From: Nonomuraea fuscirosea
Lineage (GTDB): Bacteria > Actinomycetota > Actinomycetes > Streptosporangiales > Streptosporangiaceae
Direction of reading: 5' to 3'
DNA length: 64,000 nt
NCBI RefSeq assembly: GCF_003001935.1
Contig: NZ_PVNG01000014.1
Coordinates: forward strand, 186,001 to 250,000
Positions 1 through 8,105 of the stretch are shown piece by piece; the first letter of the stretch is position 1; each line of letters begins with the position of its first letter. The notes beneath the pieces were generated by a model that was not told where the DNA came from, did no database searches, and saw only the letters and a program-made list of their open reading frames with translations. The translations under genes were made by a program, and so were the position numbers.

Positions 1-729
1 GGGCCGGCCGGCCAGCCTGACGGGGGTACCGAGGTGGACGGGGGCGAGGGCGCGCATGGAGTACGTCGCCGGGGTACGGCCCGGACTGCGGCGCAGGGCG
101 AGGTCGAGCAGCAGCATGCTGGTGAGCGGGCCGTGGACGAGCAGGCCCGGCTGCCCTTCCACCTCGCGGGTCCACGGGTCGTTGTAGTGGACGAGGTGGC
201 TGTTGTAGGTCAGCGCGGAGTAGCGGAACAGGTGCACGGGGCCCAGTTCGAGCGGCTCGTCCCAGGTCAGCTCGGCCGGGCCGGGGCCCGGCTGGGGGCG
301 GGCGGGGGCGGTGGGGCCGAGGAAGACGTCGTGCTGGCGTACGGTCACGGCGGGCCCGTCCGGTCCGCCGATCGTCCTCGCGATCGTCACGAACACGAGC
401 CTGCCGCTGCGGCCCCGCTTGTCGTCCATCCGGTCGAGCGTGGCGGTCAGATCGAGCGTCTCGCCGTAGCGGATCGGGCGGTGGAAGGTCATCTCCTCCC
501 CCGCGAACAGGCGGCGCGGCAGGTCGATGTCCGGCACGACGCCGTCACGGGCCGGGGTGCCGTCGGGACGCAGCGCGTCAAGGCCGAGGTCGGGCAGGAA
601 GTAGAGCCCGTGCCGGCCTGGCGGCAGCGCCCCGCCCTCGACCGGCTCGGGGTCGTCCGGCGCGAAGGTGTCCCGATAGGCCCGCGCGGGCCACAACCGG
701 ATGGTGTCGGTCCTGGTGATCGTGCTCAC
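1..729 (-). CDS. MaoC-like / FAS1-type acyl-CoA hydratase (partial, C-terminus outside window)
   Basis: The frame from GTG at 729 stays open for 243 codons to the window edge, so the C-terminus is missing. The N-terminal half has the FAS1-like dehydratase layout (PDIDLPRRLFAGEEMTFHRP, then a Gly-Arg-Ser-Gly strand). The second half has the hotdog segment FRYSALTYNSHLVHYN and the motif VHGPLTS, as in mesaconyl-C4-CoA and itaconyl-CoA hydratases of the HTD2/MaoC type. These enzymes add water to or remove it from branched enoyl-CoA thioesters in the cytoplasm. As the last visible gene of a block with HMG-CoA lyase and HMG-CoA reductase, it may hydrate a methylglutaconyl-, mesaconyl- or itaconyl-type CoA; that is inference. 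GGGAGG lies 7 bases before the GTG. The stop of a 15-codon mini-ORF overlaps this start. Confidence 0.85.
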   Translation of the reverse strand, partial: MSTITRTDTIRLWPARAYRDTFAPDDPEPVEGGALPPGRHGLYFLPDLGLDALRPDGTPARDGVVPDIDLPRRLFAGEEMTFHRPIRYGETLDLTATLDRMDDKRGRSGRLVFVTIARTIGGPDGPAVTVRQHDVFLGPTAPARPQPGPGPAELTWDEPLELGPVHLFRYSALTYNSHLVHYNDPWTREVEGQPGLLVHGPLTSMLLLDLALRRSPGRTPATYSMRALAPVHLGTPVRLAGRP

Positions 730-773
730 AGGGCTCCTCCCGTGCGGGACGTCGGTCCGGATGGTGATCGCAA
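726..773 (-). CDS. Mini-ORF (15 codons) bridging amidohydrolase and hydratase genes
   Basis: A TTG at 773, with GGGAGG four bases upstream, opens 15 codons (reading LRSPSGPTSRTGGAL after the TTG is read as Leu) and stops at TGA 728-726. That stop overlaps the GTG of the hydratase gene (GTGA). The segment is a diverged tandem copy of the hydratase ribosome-binding site and first codons. Translation is not proven. Its layout would let ribosomes ending here restart on the hydratase. Confidence 0.3.
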   Translation of the reverse strand: MRSPSGPTSRTGGAL

Positions 774-789
774 GGCCCTCCCGTGCGGG
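736..789 (-). repeat. 41-bp tandem duplication of a start region
   Basis: The 13-mer CCTCCCGTGCGGG (plus strand) occurs at 736-748 and 777-789, a period of 41 bases. The homology continues on the minus strand into CGATCACC and GGACCGAC, both of which also occur just inside the hydratase coding start. The duplicated unit is therefore the Shine-Dalgarno sequence plus initiation codon plus first codons. Confidence 0.7.
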
Positions 790-796
790 TCGGCGG

Positions 797-2401
797 TCAC
801 AGGTTTCTCCAGGTCCAGTGGCCGGCGAGGAGGGTGCCCGCGACGGGCATCGTGCGCAGTTCGTCGCGGTCGGCGGTGGCCGGGTCGCGGTCGAGGACGA
901 CCAGGTCGGCGGGGTCGCCGGGGGCGAAGCCGGCCCGCCCGCGGGAGGCGGCGGCCAGGGCCACGCCGCGCGGCAGGCGCTGCTCCGGATGCCACGGCTC
1001 GCGCTCGCCGCGGCTGCGGCTGATCGCGGAGGCGACGGCCTGCCACGGATCCAGCGGCGCGACGGGGGCGTCGGAGCCGAGCCGCAGGGCGACCCCGGCC
1101 TCGTGCAGCGAGGCGAAGGCGAAGGCTCGGCCGGTCCGCCCCTCCCACAGCCGGTCGGCGACGTCACGATCGTCCATGGCGTGCTCGGGCTGGACGCTGG
1201 CCACGAGCCCGAGCCGGGCGAAGCGGGCGAAGTCCCCGGCCCGGACGAGCTGCGCGTGCTCGATCACCCCCGGCCGCCCCAGCTCCTCGAACACGTCGAC
1301 GACCTGGCTGTTCGCCCGGTCTCCAATGGCGTGCACGGCGGCCTCGATCCCGCCGGGCCAGGCCAGGGTGAGCAGGTCGCGCAGCTCTTCGACGGTGTAG
1401 CTCTCGACGCCGCACGCGTGCGGGTCCCCCGGATCGAGCCCCGGGTACGGGTCCCAGCACAGCGCGGTCCTGGTGTTGAGCGAGCCGTCCACGACGACCT
1501 TCAGCCGGCCGACGGTCACCAGCCCGGCGGGGTCGAGGGGCGCGCCGGTGCGCAGGCCCCGCGCGAGGGCGTCGTCCAGCCGGTCGGGCCAGATGGACGC
1601 CTCCACCCGCAGGCTCGTCAGCCCCTCGGCCACCCGCTCGGGCCACAGCCGGACATTGTCGGCGTGCTCGAAGTCGACGATGCCGACGACCCCGCGCCGG
1701 GCCGCCGCCCGTGCCGTGTCGCGGTAGTCGGCCACCGTCAGCGAGCCCTCCGCGTCCAGGCCGGGCGAGCCGATCCAGTCGCCCTCGCGCAGCACCCCCG
1801 ACTCGTCCACGGTCACGCCCATCCGGGCGGCGGCGGCCGAGTTGATCCAGCCGCAGTGCAGGTCGGCGCTGACCAGCACGACCGGGGTGCCGGGGGCGGC
1901 CTCGTCGAGGGCGCGCAGGGTGGGCCGGTCGGGCCAGAGCGCGTCGCGGAAGCCGTACCCGGACAGGACTCCCCCGGCGGGCACGGGCGTGCGGGTGAGC
2001 GCCGCGCGGACCAGGGCGGCGGTCTCGGCGGCGCCGGCCGCGCCGGACAGGTCCACGCGGCGGCTCTGGACCACCCACTGGGTGAAGTGCACGTGCTCGT
2101 CCCACAGGCCGGGCCCGAGGTGGCGCCCGTCGAGTCTCACCGGCTCGGCGCCGGGTGCGGGCACCGTGCCGGCCGGACCGGCCGCAACGATCCGCCCGTC
2201 GCGTACGTGCACGTCGATGAGGGCGTCGTCGCCGTAGCGGCGGGCGTCGCGCAACAGCAGCCCGTTCGTGCCCGTCATCCCCGGCGCCCCGGATCGCACC
2301 GGCCCGTTCGTGCCCGTCATCCCCGGTGCCTCGGATCGCGCCGACCCGTTCGTGTCCGTCATCTCCGGCGTCTCACCTCGCGCCGGCCCTGTGTCCGTCA
2401 T
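797..2401 (-). CDS. YtcJ-like metal-dependent amidohydrolase
   Basis: Cytoplasmic metal-dependent hydrolase of the Amidohydro_3/YtcJ type, acting on amide or related C-N bonds; the substrate is unknown. Visible motifs: metal-binding DEHVHF near residue 100, the Lys region VGRLKVVVDGSLN, HAIGD, IEHAQLV, the late Asp in RLGSDAPV, and the C-terminal composite-domain end GDPADLVVLDRDP. Length from the first ATG is 534 residues, close to the usual 500-550. The first 41 residues come from three extra copies of a 42-bp start-region repeat. ATG codons lie at 2401, 2362, 2320 and 2278, and the conserved fold begins only after the last one, so 2278 could be the ancestral start. It lies ten bases downstream of the CoA-transferase gene in the same block, suggesting it releases an acid that the CoA-transferase then activates. 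Confidence 0.88.
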   Translation of the reverse strand: MTDTGPARGETPEMTDTNGSARSEAPGMTGTNGPVRSGAPGMTGTNGLLLRDARRYGDDALIDVHVRDGRIVAAGPAGTVPAPGAEPVRLDGRHLGPGLWDEHVHFTQWVVQSRRVDLSGAAGAAETAALVRAALTRTPVPAGGVLSGYGFRDALWPDRPTLRALDEAAPGTPVVLVSADLHCGWINSAAAARMGVTVDESGVLREGDWIGSPGLDAEGSLTVADYRDTARAAARRGVVGIVDFEHADNVRLWPERVAEGLTSLRVEASIWPDRLDDALARGLRTGAPLDPAGLVTVGRLKVVVDGSLNTRTALCWDPYPGLDPGDPHACGVESYTVEELRDLLTLAWPGGIEAAVHAIGDRANSQVVDVFEELGRPGVIEHAQLVRAGDFARFARLGLVASVQPEHAMDDRDVADRLWEGRTGRAFAFASLHEAGVALRLGSDAPVAPLDPWQAVASAISRSRGEREPWHPEQRLPRGVALAAASRGRAGFAPGDPADLVVLDRDPATADRDELRTMPVAGTLLAGHWTWRNL

Positions 2402-2422
2402 CCCCCGGCCTCAGATCGCGCC
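2259..2422 (-). repeat. Four-copy 39-42-bp repeat spanning stop, SD and start
   Basis: Units begin at minus-strand positions 2422, 2384, 2342 and 2300, each starting GGCGCGA or GGTGCGA and carrying GGRGATGACGGRCAC. The first unit contains the true TGA stop of the CoA-transferase. In the third unit that codon has become CGA, and in the fourth CGG. The copies are multiples of three bases, so they fuse in frame and extend the amidohydrolase N-terminus as MTDTG / MTDTNG / MTGTNG / MTGTNG. Confidence 0.8.
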
Positions 2423-3676
2423 GGCGGCGCGGAGGGCGGCGATCTTGTCGGGGTCGTAGCCGGCCAGCGCGCCCAGGACGACCTCGGTGTCCCGGCCGAG
2501 CTCCGGCGCCGGGCGGCCGACGTCCGCCGGTGTGGCGCTCAGCTTGATCGGCTGACCGAACATCCGTACCGGGCCGAAGCCCGGATGATCGACGCTCACC
2601 ACCATGTCGCGTTCGGCGGTCCCCGGGTCCTCGACCACGTCCTTGATGGACTTGACCACCGTGAGCGGCAGCACCTCCCCGGCCATCCGCTCCAGCTCCT
2701 CGCCCGTACGCCCGGCCAGCCACCGCGCGATGACGGGCCGCACGCGGCGCTCGTAGACGTCCTCGTCGAAGCGCTTGCGCATGGTGTCGATCTCGGGGTC
2801 GGCGGCCAGGCCGGGCTCGCCGAACAGCTCGCACGCCAGCCGCCAGAACTTGTCGGTGTAGGCGCCGAAGAACACGTGACCGTCCCGGCACGGGAACAGC
2901 TCGTACGGCCGCACCCACGGATGCCGGTTGCCGGTGTGCCGCGCGACGTCGCCGTCCACCGTGTAGTTGACGACGGCGTTCTCGGTGAGCGCGATGACGC
3001 TGTCCACCTGGGCGACGTCCACGAGCTGCCCCTGCCCCGTGCCTTCGGCGTGGCGCAGCGCCAGCAGCGTGCCCGTGACGGCGAAGAGGGTCGCGGCCAG
3101 GTCGCCGAGCACGGTGCCGACCCGGACGGGCGGGCCGCCCGGGTCGCCGTTCATCGACCACAGCCCGCCGGCCGCCTGCGCGGTGCTGTCGAACGCGGGC
3201 CGCCGGCTGCGCGAGCCCGTCTGCCCGTATCCGGAGATCGCCGTGTAGACCAGGCGCGGGTTGACCTCGGCGAGGGTCTCGTAGCCGACGCCGAGCTTGG
3301 CCATGGTGCCGGGGCGGAAGTTCTCGACGAGGATGTCCGCCCTGGCGGCCAGGTCCTTGAGCGCCGTGCGGCCCGCCTCGGTGGACAGGTCGAGCGTGAT
3401 GGTCAGCTTGCCGCGGTTGTACTGGGCGTAGTAGCCGCTCAGCTCCCGCTCCCCCGCCCGCACGTACGGCGGGAAGCCGCGCGTGACGTCGGGGTCCCTC
3501 GGGTTCTCCACCTTGATCACGGTCGCCCCGAAGTCGGCCAGGATCTGCCCGCAGTACGGCCCGGCGAGCACGCGGGACAGGTCGAGCACCACGACCCCGG
3601 ACAGCGCGCCCGGCTGCTCCGGAAGCCCTGGAAACATGTCAGCGGTCACTCTCTCTCCCTGATGTCGTGTCGTCAT
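2411..3676 (-). CDS. Class III CoA-transferase (CaiB/BaiF family)
   Basis: Transfers CoA between carboxylic acids in the cytoplasm through an aspartyl-CoA mixed anhydride. The 421 residues match the family length. The N-terminus has VVVLDLSRVLAGPY and VIKVENP, followed by the substrate loop DILVENFRPGTM. The likely nucleophile is Asp163 in RPAFDSTAQAAGG. Given coupling to HMG-CoA lyase, a plausible role is activating hydroxymethylglutarate or a related dicarboxylate; the human family member SUGCT accepts glutarate and HMG. This is inference. The ATG at 3676 overlaps the lyase stop (ATGA). A GTG at 3649 preceded by GGGAGAGAGA is an equally good start that would remove nine residues. Confidence 0.9.
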   Translation of the reverse strand: MTTRHQGERVTADMFPGLPEQPGALSGVVVLDLSRVLAGPYCGQILADFGATVIKVENPRDPDVTRGFPPYVRAGERELSGYYAQYNRGKLTITLDLSTEAGRTALKDLAARADILVENFRPGTMAKLGVGYETLAEVNPRLVYTAISGYGQTGSRSRRPAFDSTAQAAGGLWSMNGDPGGPPVRVGTVLGDLAATLFAVTGTLLALRHAEGTGQGQLVDVAQVDSVIALTENAVVNYTVDGDVARHTGNRHPWVRPYELFPCRDGHVFFGAYTDKFWRLACELFGEPGLAADPEIDTMRKRFDEDVYERRVRPVIARWLAGRTGEELERMAGEVLPLTVVKSIKDVVEDPGTAERDMVVSVDHPGFGPVRMFGQPIKLSATPADVGRPAPELGRDTEVVLGALAGYDPDKIAALRAAGAI

Positions 3677-4650
3677 CGCCCAGCGGCGGGGACTGCGGCG
3701 GCGAGTGCGGTGGTGACCCGGGACGGCAGCCCGGTGCGGCCCAGTTGCGCGCCGATCCAGCGCGACACGCCGGCCAGCGCGTCCAGGTCGGCCCCGGTCG
3801 CGATCCCCATGCCGTGCAGCAGCCAGACCAGGTCCTCGGTGGCCAGGTTCCCGGTCGCGCCGCGCGCGTACGGGCAGCGCCCCAGCCCGCCGACCGAGGA
3901 GTCGAACTCGCGCACGCCCGCGTCGAGCCCGGCGACGACGTTGGCCAGCGCCTGCCCGTACGTGTCGTGCAGGTGCAGCGCGAGGTCGCCGGCGGGGACG
4001 CCGAGCGCGGCCAGGTCGCGCACGATCGCGTGGACGTGCCCGGGTGTGGCGACGCCGATGGTGTCCCCGAGCGCGACCGTCGAGCAGCCGGCCGCGAGGA
4101 GCGCGGCGGCGGTGGCGGCCACCACGGCGCGGTCCACGGGCCCCTCCCAGGGGTCGCCGAACGCCATCGAGACGTAGCCGCGCACCCCGAGCCCCTGCTC
4201 ACGCGCCGCCCGCGTCACCTCCGTGGCGGTGTCGAGCGCCGCCTGCCTGGCCGCGTTGAGGTTGGCGCGGGCGAAGCTCTCCGTGGCGCTCACGACCACG
4301 GCGACGTGCCGGGTTCCCGCTTCGACGGCCCGGTCCAGGCCGCGCCGGTTGGGCACGAGCGCGACCGTACGCACGCCGTCCAGGTCGGCGAGGGCGGGCA
4401 GCACCTCGGCGGCGTCGGTCAGCTGCGGGATCCACGACGGCGGGACGAAGCTCGTCGCCTCGATGTCGCGCAGCCCGGCAGCGGCGAGGCGGCGGCAGAG
4501 CTCGATCTTCGTCCTGGCCGGGATGACGGCCGGCTCGGCCTGCAGCCCGTCGCGCGGCCCGACCTCGTAGACGCGCACCCGCTCCGGGGCCCGATCCATC
4601 CGCTCGACGATCGGCCGGGGCCGCCAGCGTTCGCGGGGCGGGGTGCTCAC
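3673..4650 (-). CDS. mvaB: Hydroxymethylglutaryl-CoA lyase
   Basis: Cleaves HMG-CoA to acetyl-CoA and acetoacetate using a divalent metal in a TIM barrel. Visible active-site elements: VGPRDGLQ (catalytic Arg-Asp) near residue 30, metal-binding HLHDTYG, and the signature GLGRCPYARGATGN with the catalytic Cys. Most relatives have GLGGCP, so the Arg before Cys is a small departure. Length is 325 residues against about 300, with extra residues at the N-terminus. The gene overlaps both neighbours by 4 bases (GTGA with the HMG-CoA reductase, ATGA with the CoA-transferase), indicating translational coupling. Together with the reductase it completes the degradative mevalonate route. A related lyase activity such as citramalyl-CoA cleavage is possible but less likely beside the reductase. 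Confidence 0.93.
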   Translation of the reverse strand: MSTPPRERWRPRPIVERMDRAPERVRVYEVGPRDGLQAEPAVIPARTKIELCRRLAAAGLRDIEATSFVPPSWIPQLTDAAEVLPALADLDGVRTVALVPNRRGLDRAVEAGTRHVAVVVSATESFARANLNAARQAALDTATEVTRAAREQGLGVRGYVSMAFGDPWEGPVDRAVVAATAAALLAAGCSTVALGDTIGVATPGHVHAIVRDLAALGVPAGDLALHLHDTYGQALANVVAGLDAGVREFDSSVGGLGRCPYARGATGNLATEDLVWLLHGMGIATGADLDALAGVSRWIGAQLGRTGLPSRVTTALAAAVPAAGR

Positions 4651-5918
4651 GCGCGTTCACCCCGCAGCGAGGCCAGCACCTCGCGGGCGTGCTCCTCCTG
4701 GATCTTCCCGTCCCGGACCAGCAGCTCCGCGACCCGCGGCACCTCGTCGGAGGTGGCGCCGGCGGTGGCCGCGACCGTCCTGGCGTGCAGCCGCATGTGC
4801 CCGTGCTGGATGCCCTCGGCGGCCAGGGCTCGGCAGGCGGCCAGGTTCTGGGCCAGGCCGACGGAGACGATGACCTCGGCCAGCTCCGCCGCCGAGGTGA
4901 CGCCGAGGATCTTGACGGCCGCCTGCGCCACCGGGTGCGCGCGGGTGGCCCCGCCGACGAGGCCGACCGGCATCGGCACCTCCAGCGTGCCGGTGAGGTT
5001 GCCGTCGCGGTCCTTCTCGAAGCGCGACAGGGCGGTGTAGGCGCCGTCGCGGGCGGCGTGCGCGTGGCAGCCCGCCTCGACGGCCCGGGTGTCGTTGCCG
5101 GTCGCGAGGACGACGGCGCTGATGCCGTTCATGATGCCCTTGTTGTGGGTGGCGGCGCGGTACGGGTCCGCCTCCGCGAACGCCGAGGCCGCCACGATGT
5201 CGTCCACCACCCGCGGGCCGCCGAGCAGCTCCGCGTCGAAGACGGCCCGCGCCCGGACGAGCCGGGTGTCGGCCTTGTTGCTCAGGATGCGCAGCAGCGG
5301 CCGGCCTCCCGCGCGCTCGGCGAGCACCGGCGCGATCGCCTCGGCCATCGTGTTGACGGCGTTGGCGCCCATGGCGTCGCGCACGTCCACCAGCAGGTGG
5401 GCGATCACCTGGGGGCCCGCGCGGGTCGGGAGGACGCGGGCGGTCAGGTCGCGGGCGCCGCCGCCGAGCCGGACGAGCACGGGGTCCTGGGCGTCGGCCA
5501 GCGCCAGGATCTCCTCGCGGGCCTCCAGCACGCGGTTGCGCGCCCCGTGCGGGTCGATCACGTCCACGACCTGGATCTGGGCGATCATCACCGGGCCGGT
5601 CCCCGAGGCGTGGAAGCCGCCGTGGACGCGGGCGATCCGCGCGGCGTTGCTCGCGGCGGCCACCACGGACGGCTCCTCCGTGGCCATCGGCACCAGGCGG
5701 TCGCGCCCGTTCACTTTCACGTTGGTGGCCACGCCGAGCGGCAGCCCGATCGTGCCGATGACGTTCTCGATCATGTGGTCGGCCTGGTCCAGGGCGAGGC
5801 CGCCGGTGTCGAGCGCGCTGAGCGCGGCGGCCGCCACGCCCGCGCCGTCCGCCACCAGGGCGCGCCGCTCGGCGACGCTCCTGTCCTTGAACCCGGAGAT
5901 CCGGCTGTTGACCGCCAC
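4647..5918 (-). CDS. mvaA: Class II (degradative) hydroxymethylglutaryl-CoA reductase
   Basis: Oxidises mevalonate to HMG-CoA in catabolic bacteria, usually with NAD. From GTG 5918 the protein has 423 residues, close to the Pseudomonas mevalonii enzyme (about 428), and begins NSRISGFKDRSVAERR like class II members. AGGAG lies seven bases upstream. Catalytic elements are all present: Glu82 in TEEPSVVAA, DAMGANAVNTM, Lys in THNKGIMNG, Asp in ATGNDTR, and the late His in IQHGHMRLHAR. The frame stays open to 6026, but the extra 36 residues are Pro/Arg-rich and unlike the family. Its end overlaps the lyase start (GTGA). A degradative class II enzyme beside HMG-CoA lyase, and no isoprenoid synthesis genes, argues for mevalonate use as a carbon source. 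Confidence 0.93.
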   Translation of the reverse strand: MAVNSRISGFKDRSVAERRALVADGAGVAAAALSALDTGGLALDQADHMIENVIGTIGLPLGVATNVKVNGRDRLVPMATEEPSVVAAASNAARIARVHGGFHASGTGPVMIAQIQVVDVIDPHGARNRVLEAREEILALADAQDPVLVRLGGGARDLTARVLPTRAGPQVIAHLLVDVRDAMGANAVNTMAEAIAPVLAERAGGRPLLRILSNKADTRLVRARAVFDAELLGGPRVVDDIVAASAFAEADPYRAATHNKGIMNGISAVVLATGNDTRAVEAGCHAHAARDGAYTALSRFEKDRDGNLTGTLEVPMPVGLVGGATRAHPVAQAAVKILGVTSAAELAEVIVSVGLAQNLAACRALAAEGIQHGHMRLHARTVAATAGATSDEVPRVAELLVRDGKIQEEHAREVLASLRGERA

Positions 5919-6022
5919 GTGTGCTCCTCGTCGTCCGGTGGGCGCGCCGCGGGACCGATCACCGCGCGACGCCGCTGGTCCCGTCAACGTAGGACGCGCC
6001 GGCCCGGCCGGGCCATGGGTGT

Positions 6023-8047
6023 TCACCCCAGCCCGCCCGGCTGTTCGTGTGACGATGCCCCGCCTGCTTGACCACTGGCCGCGCTCATCAGCTCCCGCAG
6101 CCGCACGGCCAGCGAGATGCGGAAGAAGCGGTCGTCCTCGCGCCAGCCGGGGCCGAGCAGGGCGTCGAGGCGTTCGAGGCGCTGCAGGATCGTGTTGGGG
6201 TGGAAGCCGAGCATCCTGGCGGCCCTGGTGGGGCTGGCGTTGCAGCGGGCGAAGGCGCGCAGGGTGGCCTCCAGCTCGGTGCCGCGTTCGGCGTCGTAGT
6301 CGAGCACGGGGCCGATCAGCCGGGTCACGAACGAGGTCAGCGAGCGGGCGTCGGCGTCGAACACGCTCACGTACGGGAGGTAGTCGTCGGTGCCGGCCAC
6401 CTCGTCGTCCACCCCGATCACCGCGAGCAGGCGGCTGGTGCGCAGGGCGAGCGTGAAGCGCGTGACGAGGCCCGCCACCGCCGCCTCGACCGGGTCACCG
6501 GTCCCGTCACGGGCCGGCTCATCGGGCGGCGGGACCACGGCGAGGACCGGGCCGCCGGCGTGGCGGGCGATGTGCTCCCTGACGGCGTGCGCGCCCACAC
6601 CGGGCCGGCGCGAGTCCAGCAGCACCACCACGGCCTCGTGGCTCAGCCCGGCCAGCCCGCCCGCGCCGACGCACCGCCGCGCCGCCGCCAGGGCGCGGGC
6701 CCGCCGCCCGGCGGGGACGACGTAGAGCTGCACGGTGTCGAGCCGGGAGAGCTCGACGCCGAACGCGCGGGCGCGGCGCTCCAGATCGTCGCGGCGCCCC
6801 GGTTGCCCGTCCAGGATGTCCGCGACGAGGTCGGTGAGCAGCCGGCCCTCGGCCCGCGCCACGGCCTGCTGCTGCAGCTCCAGCAGGGAGCACACCTGGG
6901 CGGCGCGCTCGATCGTACGGCGGTCGACCGGGCCCAGCTCGAAGTCACCGGGGCCGAACAGCAGCGCCCCGAAGTCCTGCGCCCCCGCCCGCATCGCGCC
7001 CACGGCGGCCACCTCGCGGTCCGCTCCTGCGAGCACCTGGCAGCGGCCCGTCCGCGCGCCGGCCGCGACGGCGGCCAGGACCGGCGGGGTCAGCTCCACC
7101 GGGCCGCCCGCCCGCTCGCTCATGAACGGCGCGGCCGGCCCCGACGCGGCGATGACGCGATCCTCCGCGTCGATCACGGTGACACCGCGCCCGAGGGCCG
7201 CGGAGAGCGCCCGCACGAGCTGGCCGAACCCGCCGCCGTCCAGCACGACCTGGACGAGCTCCCGGTGCACCGCGCCGGCGCGGTCCCGCTCGGCCAGGTG
7301 CTCGGTGAGCCGCGCCAGCGCCGCGCGCGCCTCCTCTTCGGAACGCCACAGGTCGCGCAGCGTGTGCGCGGTCCGCAGGACGACGGAGGCGTGGTCGGCC
7401 AGCGCCGACAGCAGCGCGATCTGGTCGGGGGTGAACGAGCGCTCCTCGCGCGTCGCCACGAACAGCACGCCGAGCACGTCGTCGCCGGACACCATCGGCA
7501 CGCCCAGGATGGAGACGACGCCCTCCAGCTCGACCGCCCGGTCGATGTCCGGGACGCGGCGGTCCGCCAGGTACTCGCTGTAGCGCGGCACCCAGCGGGG
7601 CATCCGCAGCTCGATGACCTCGCCGGCCAGGCCGTAGCCCGCGGGCACGTTCAGGTGGCGGAACTCGCCGCTGTAGGCGCCGGCGGTGGTGCGCACGTTG
7701 AGCTCCCTGGTGCGCGCGTCGTACTCCGACAGGTACGTCACGTCGCAGCCGAGGATCTCGTGCGCCCGCTGGACCAGCCGTTCGAGCAGGGCCTTCCCGT
7801 CGCGCGCGGCGGCCAGCTCGCGGGCGCTGGAGAACAGGGCGGCCAGCTCGTGCTCGCGGCGGCGCAGCCGTACGTGCTCGCCGCGCGCCCGGTGGACGTG
7901 CTCGCGCGCCCGCTCCTGGCGCGGGGCGGGCACGCCCAGCGTCTCCAGGGCGGCGCCGAGGTCGCGCGGGCTGACGGCGGCGTCGCCGGTGACGGCGCCG
8001 AGCACGGTGGCCAGTGCCGCCGACCGCGCGGAGATGTCGTCGCGCAC
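6023..8047 (-). CDS. GAF-domain PucR-family transcriptional regulator
   Basis: 674 residues from GTG 8047, which has a GGAGG 9 bases upstream. A GAF domain spans roughly residues 90-250 (VTYLSEYDARTRELNVRTTA, GYGLAGEVIELRMPRW, VSILGVPMVSGDDVLGVLFV). A central GGDEF-like CdaR region follows, then a C-terminal PucR helix-turn-helix (LRAFARCNASPTRAARML and FHPNTILQRLERLDALLGPG). Such proteins sense small molecules or aromatic/purine catabolites and regulate the adjoining catabolic genes. It sits inside the co-oriented block between the transporter and the HMG-CoA enzymes, with a 104-base gap before the reductase, so it may govern the downstream half. Its start region is duplicated (34-bp period). 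Confidence 0.9.
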   Translation of the reverse strand: MRDDISARSAALATVLGAVTGDAAVSPRDLGAALETLGVPAPRQERAREHVHRARGEHVRLRRREHELAALFSSARELAAARDGKALLERLVQRAHEILGCDVTYLSEYDARTRELNVRTTAGAYSGEFRHLNVPAGYGLAGEVIELRMPRWVPRYSEYLADRRVPDIDRAVELEGVVSILGVPMVSGDDVLGVLFVATREERSFTPDQIALLSALADHASVVLRTAHTLRDLWRSEEEARAALARLTEHLAERDRAGAVHRELVQVVLDGGGFGQLVRALSAALGRGVTVIDAEDRVIAASGPAAPFMSERAGGPVELTPPVLAAVAAGARTGRCQVLAGADREVAAVGAMRAGAQDFGALLFGPGDFELGPVDRRTIERAAQVCSLLELQQQAVARAEGRLLTDLVADILDGQPGRRDDLERRARAFGVELSRLDTVQLYVVPAGRRARALAAARRCVGAGGLAGLSHEAVVVLLDSRRPGVGAHAVREHIARHAGGPVLAVVPPPDEPARDGTGDPVEAAVAGLVTRFTLALRTSRLLAVIGVDDEVAGTDDYLPYVSVFDADARSLTSFVTRLIGPVLDYDAERGTELEATLRAFARCNASPTRAARMLGFHPNTILQRLERLDALLGPGWREDDRFFRISLAVRLRELMSAASGQAGGASSHEQPGGLG

Positions 8048-8052
8048 GTTTC

Positions 8053-8105
8053 CTGCCTCCTCACGCGGCGGGTCGGACCGCCGCTGCTGCCTCCTCACGC
8101 GGCGG
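8053..8105 (-). repeat. 34-bp-period duplication of a Shine-Dalgarno region
   Basis: The 19-mer CTGCCTCCTCACGCGGCGG (plus strand) occurs at 8053-8071 and 8087-8105. On the minus strand each copy reads GTGAGGAGGCAG, a GTG and a strong SD. The repeat fills the whole gap between the ATPase stop and the PucR-type start. Confidence 0.75.

Noticed and set aside
701-4177. Plus-strand open frame of 1158 codons
   Set aside because: Antisense to four genes with clear motifs; its composition is the Gly/Arg/Ala/His-rich pattern expected of GC-rich antisense frames.
5919-6026. Longer HMG-CoA reductase start at 6026
   Set aside because: The extra 36 residues are Pro/Arg-rich and absent from class II enzymes; GTG 5918 has an SD and the family N-terminus.
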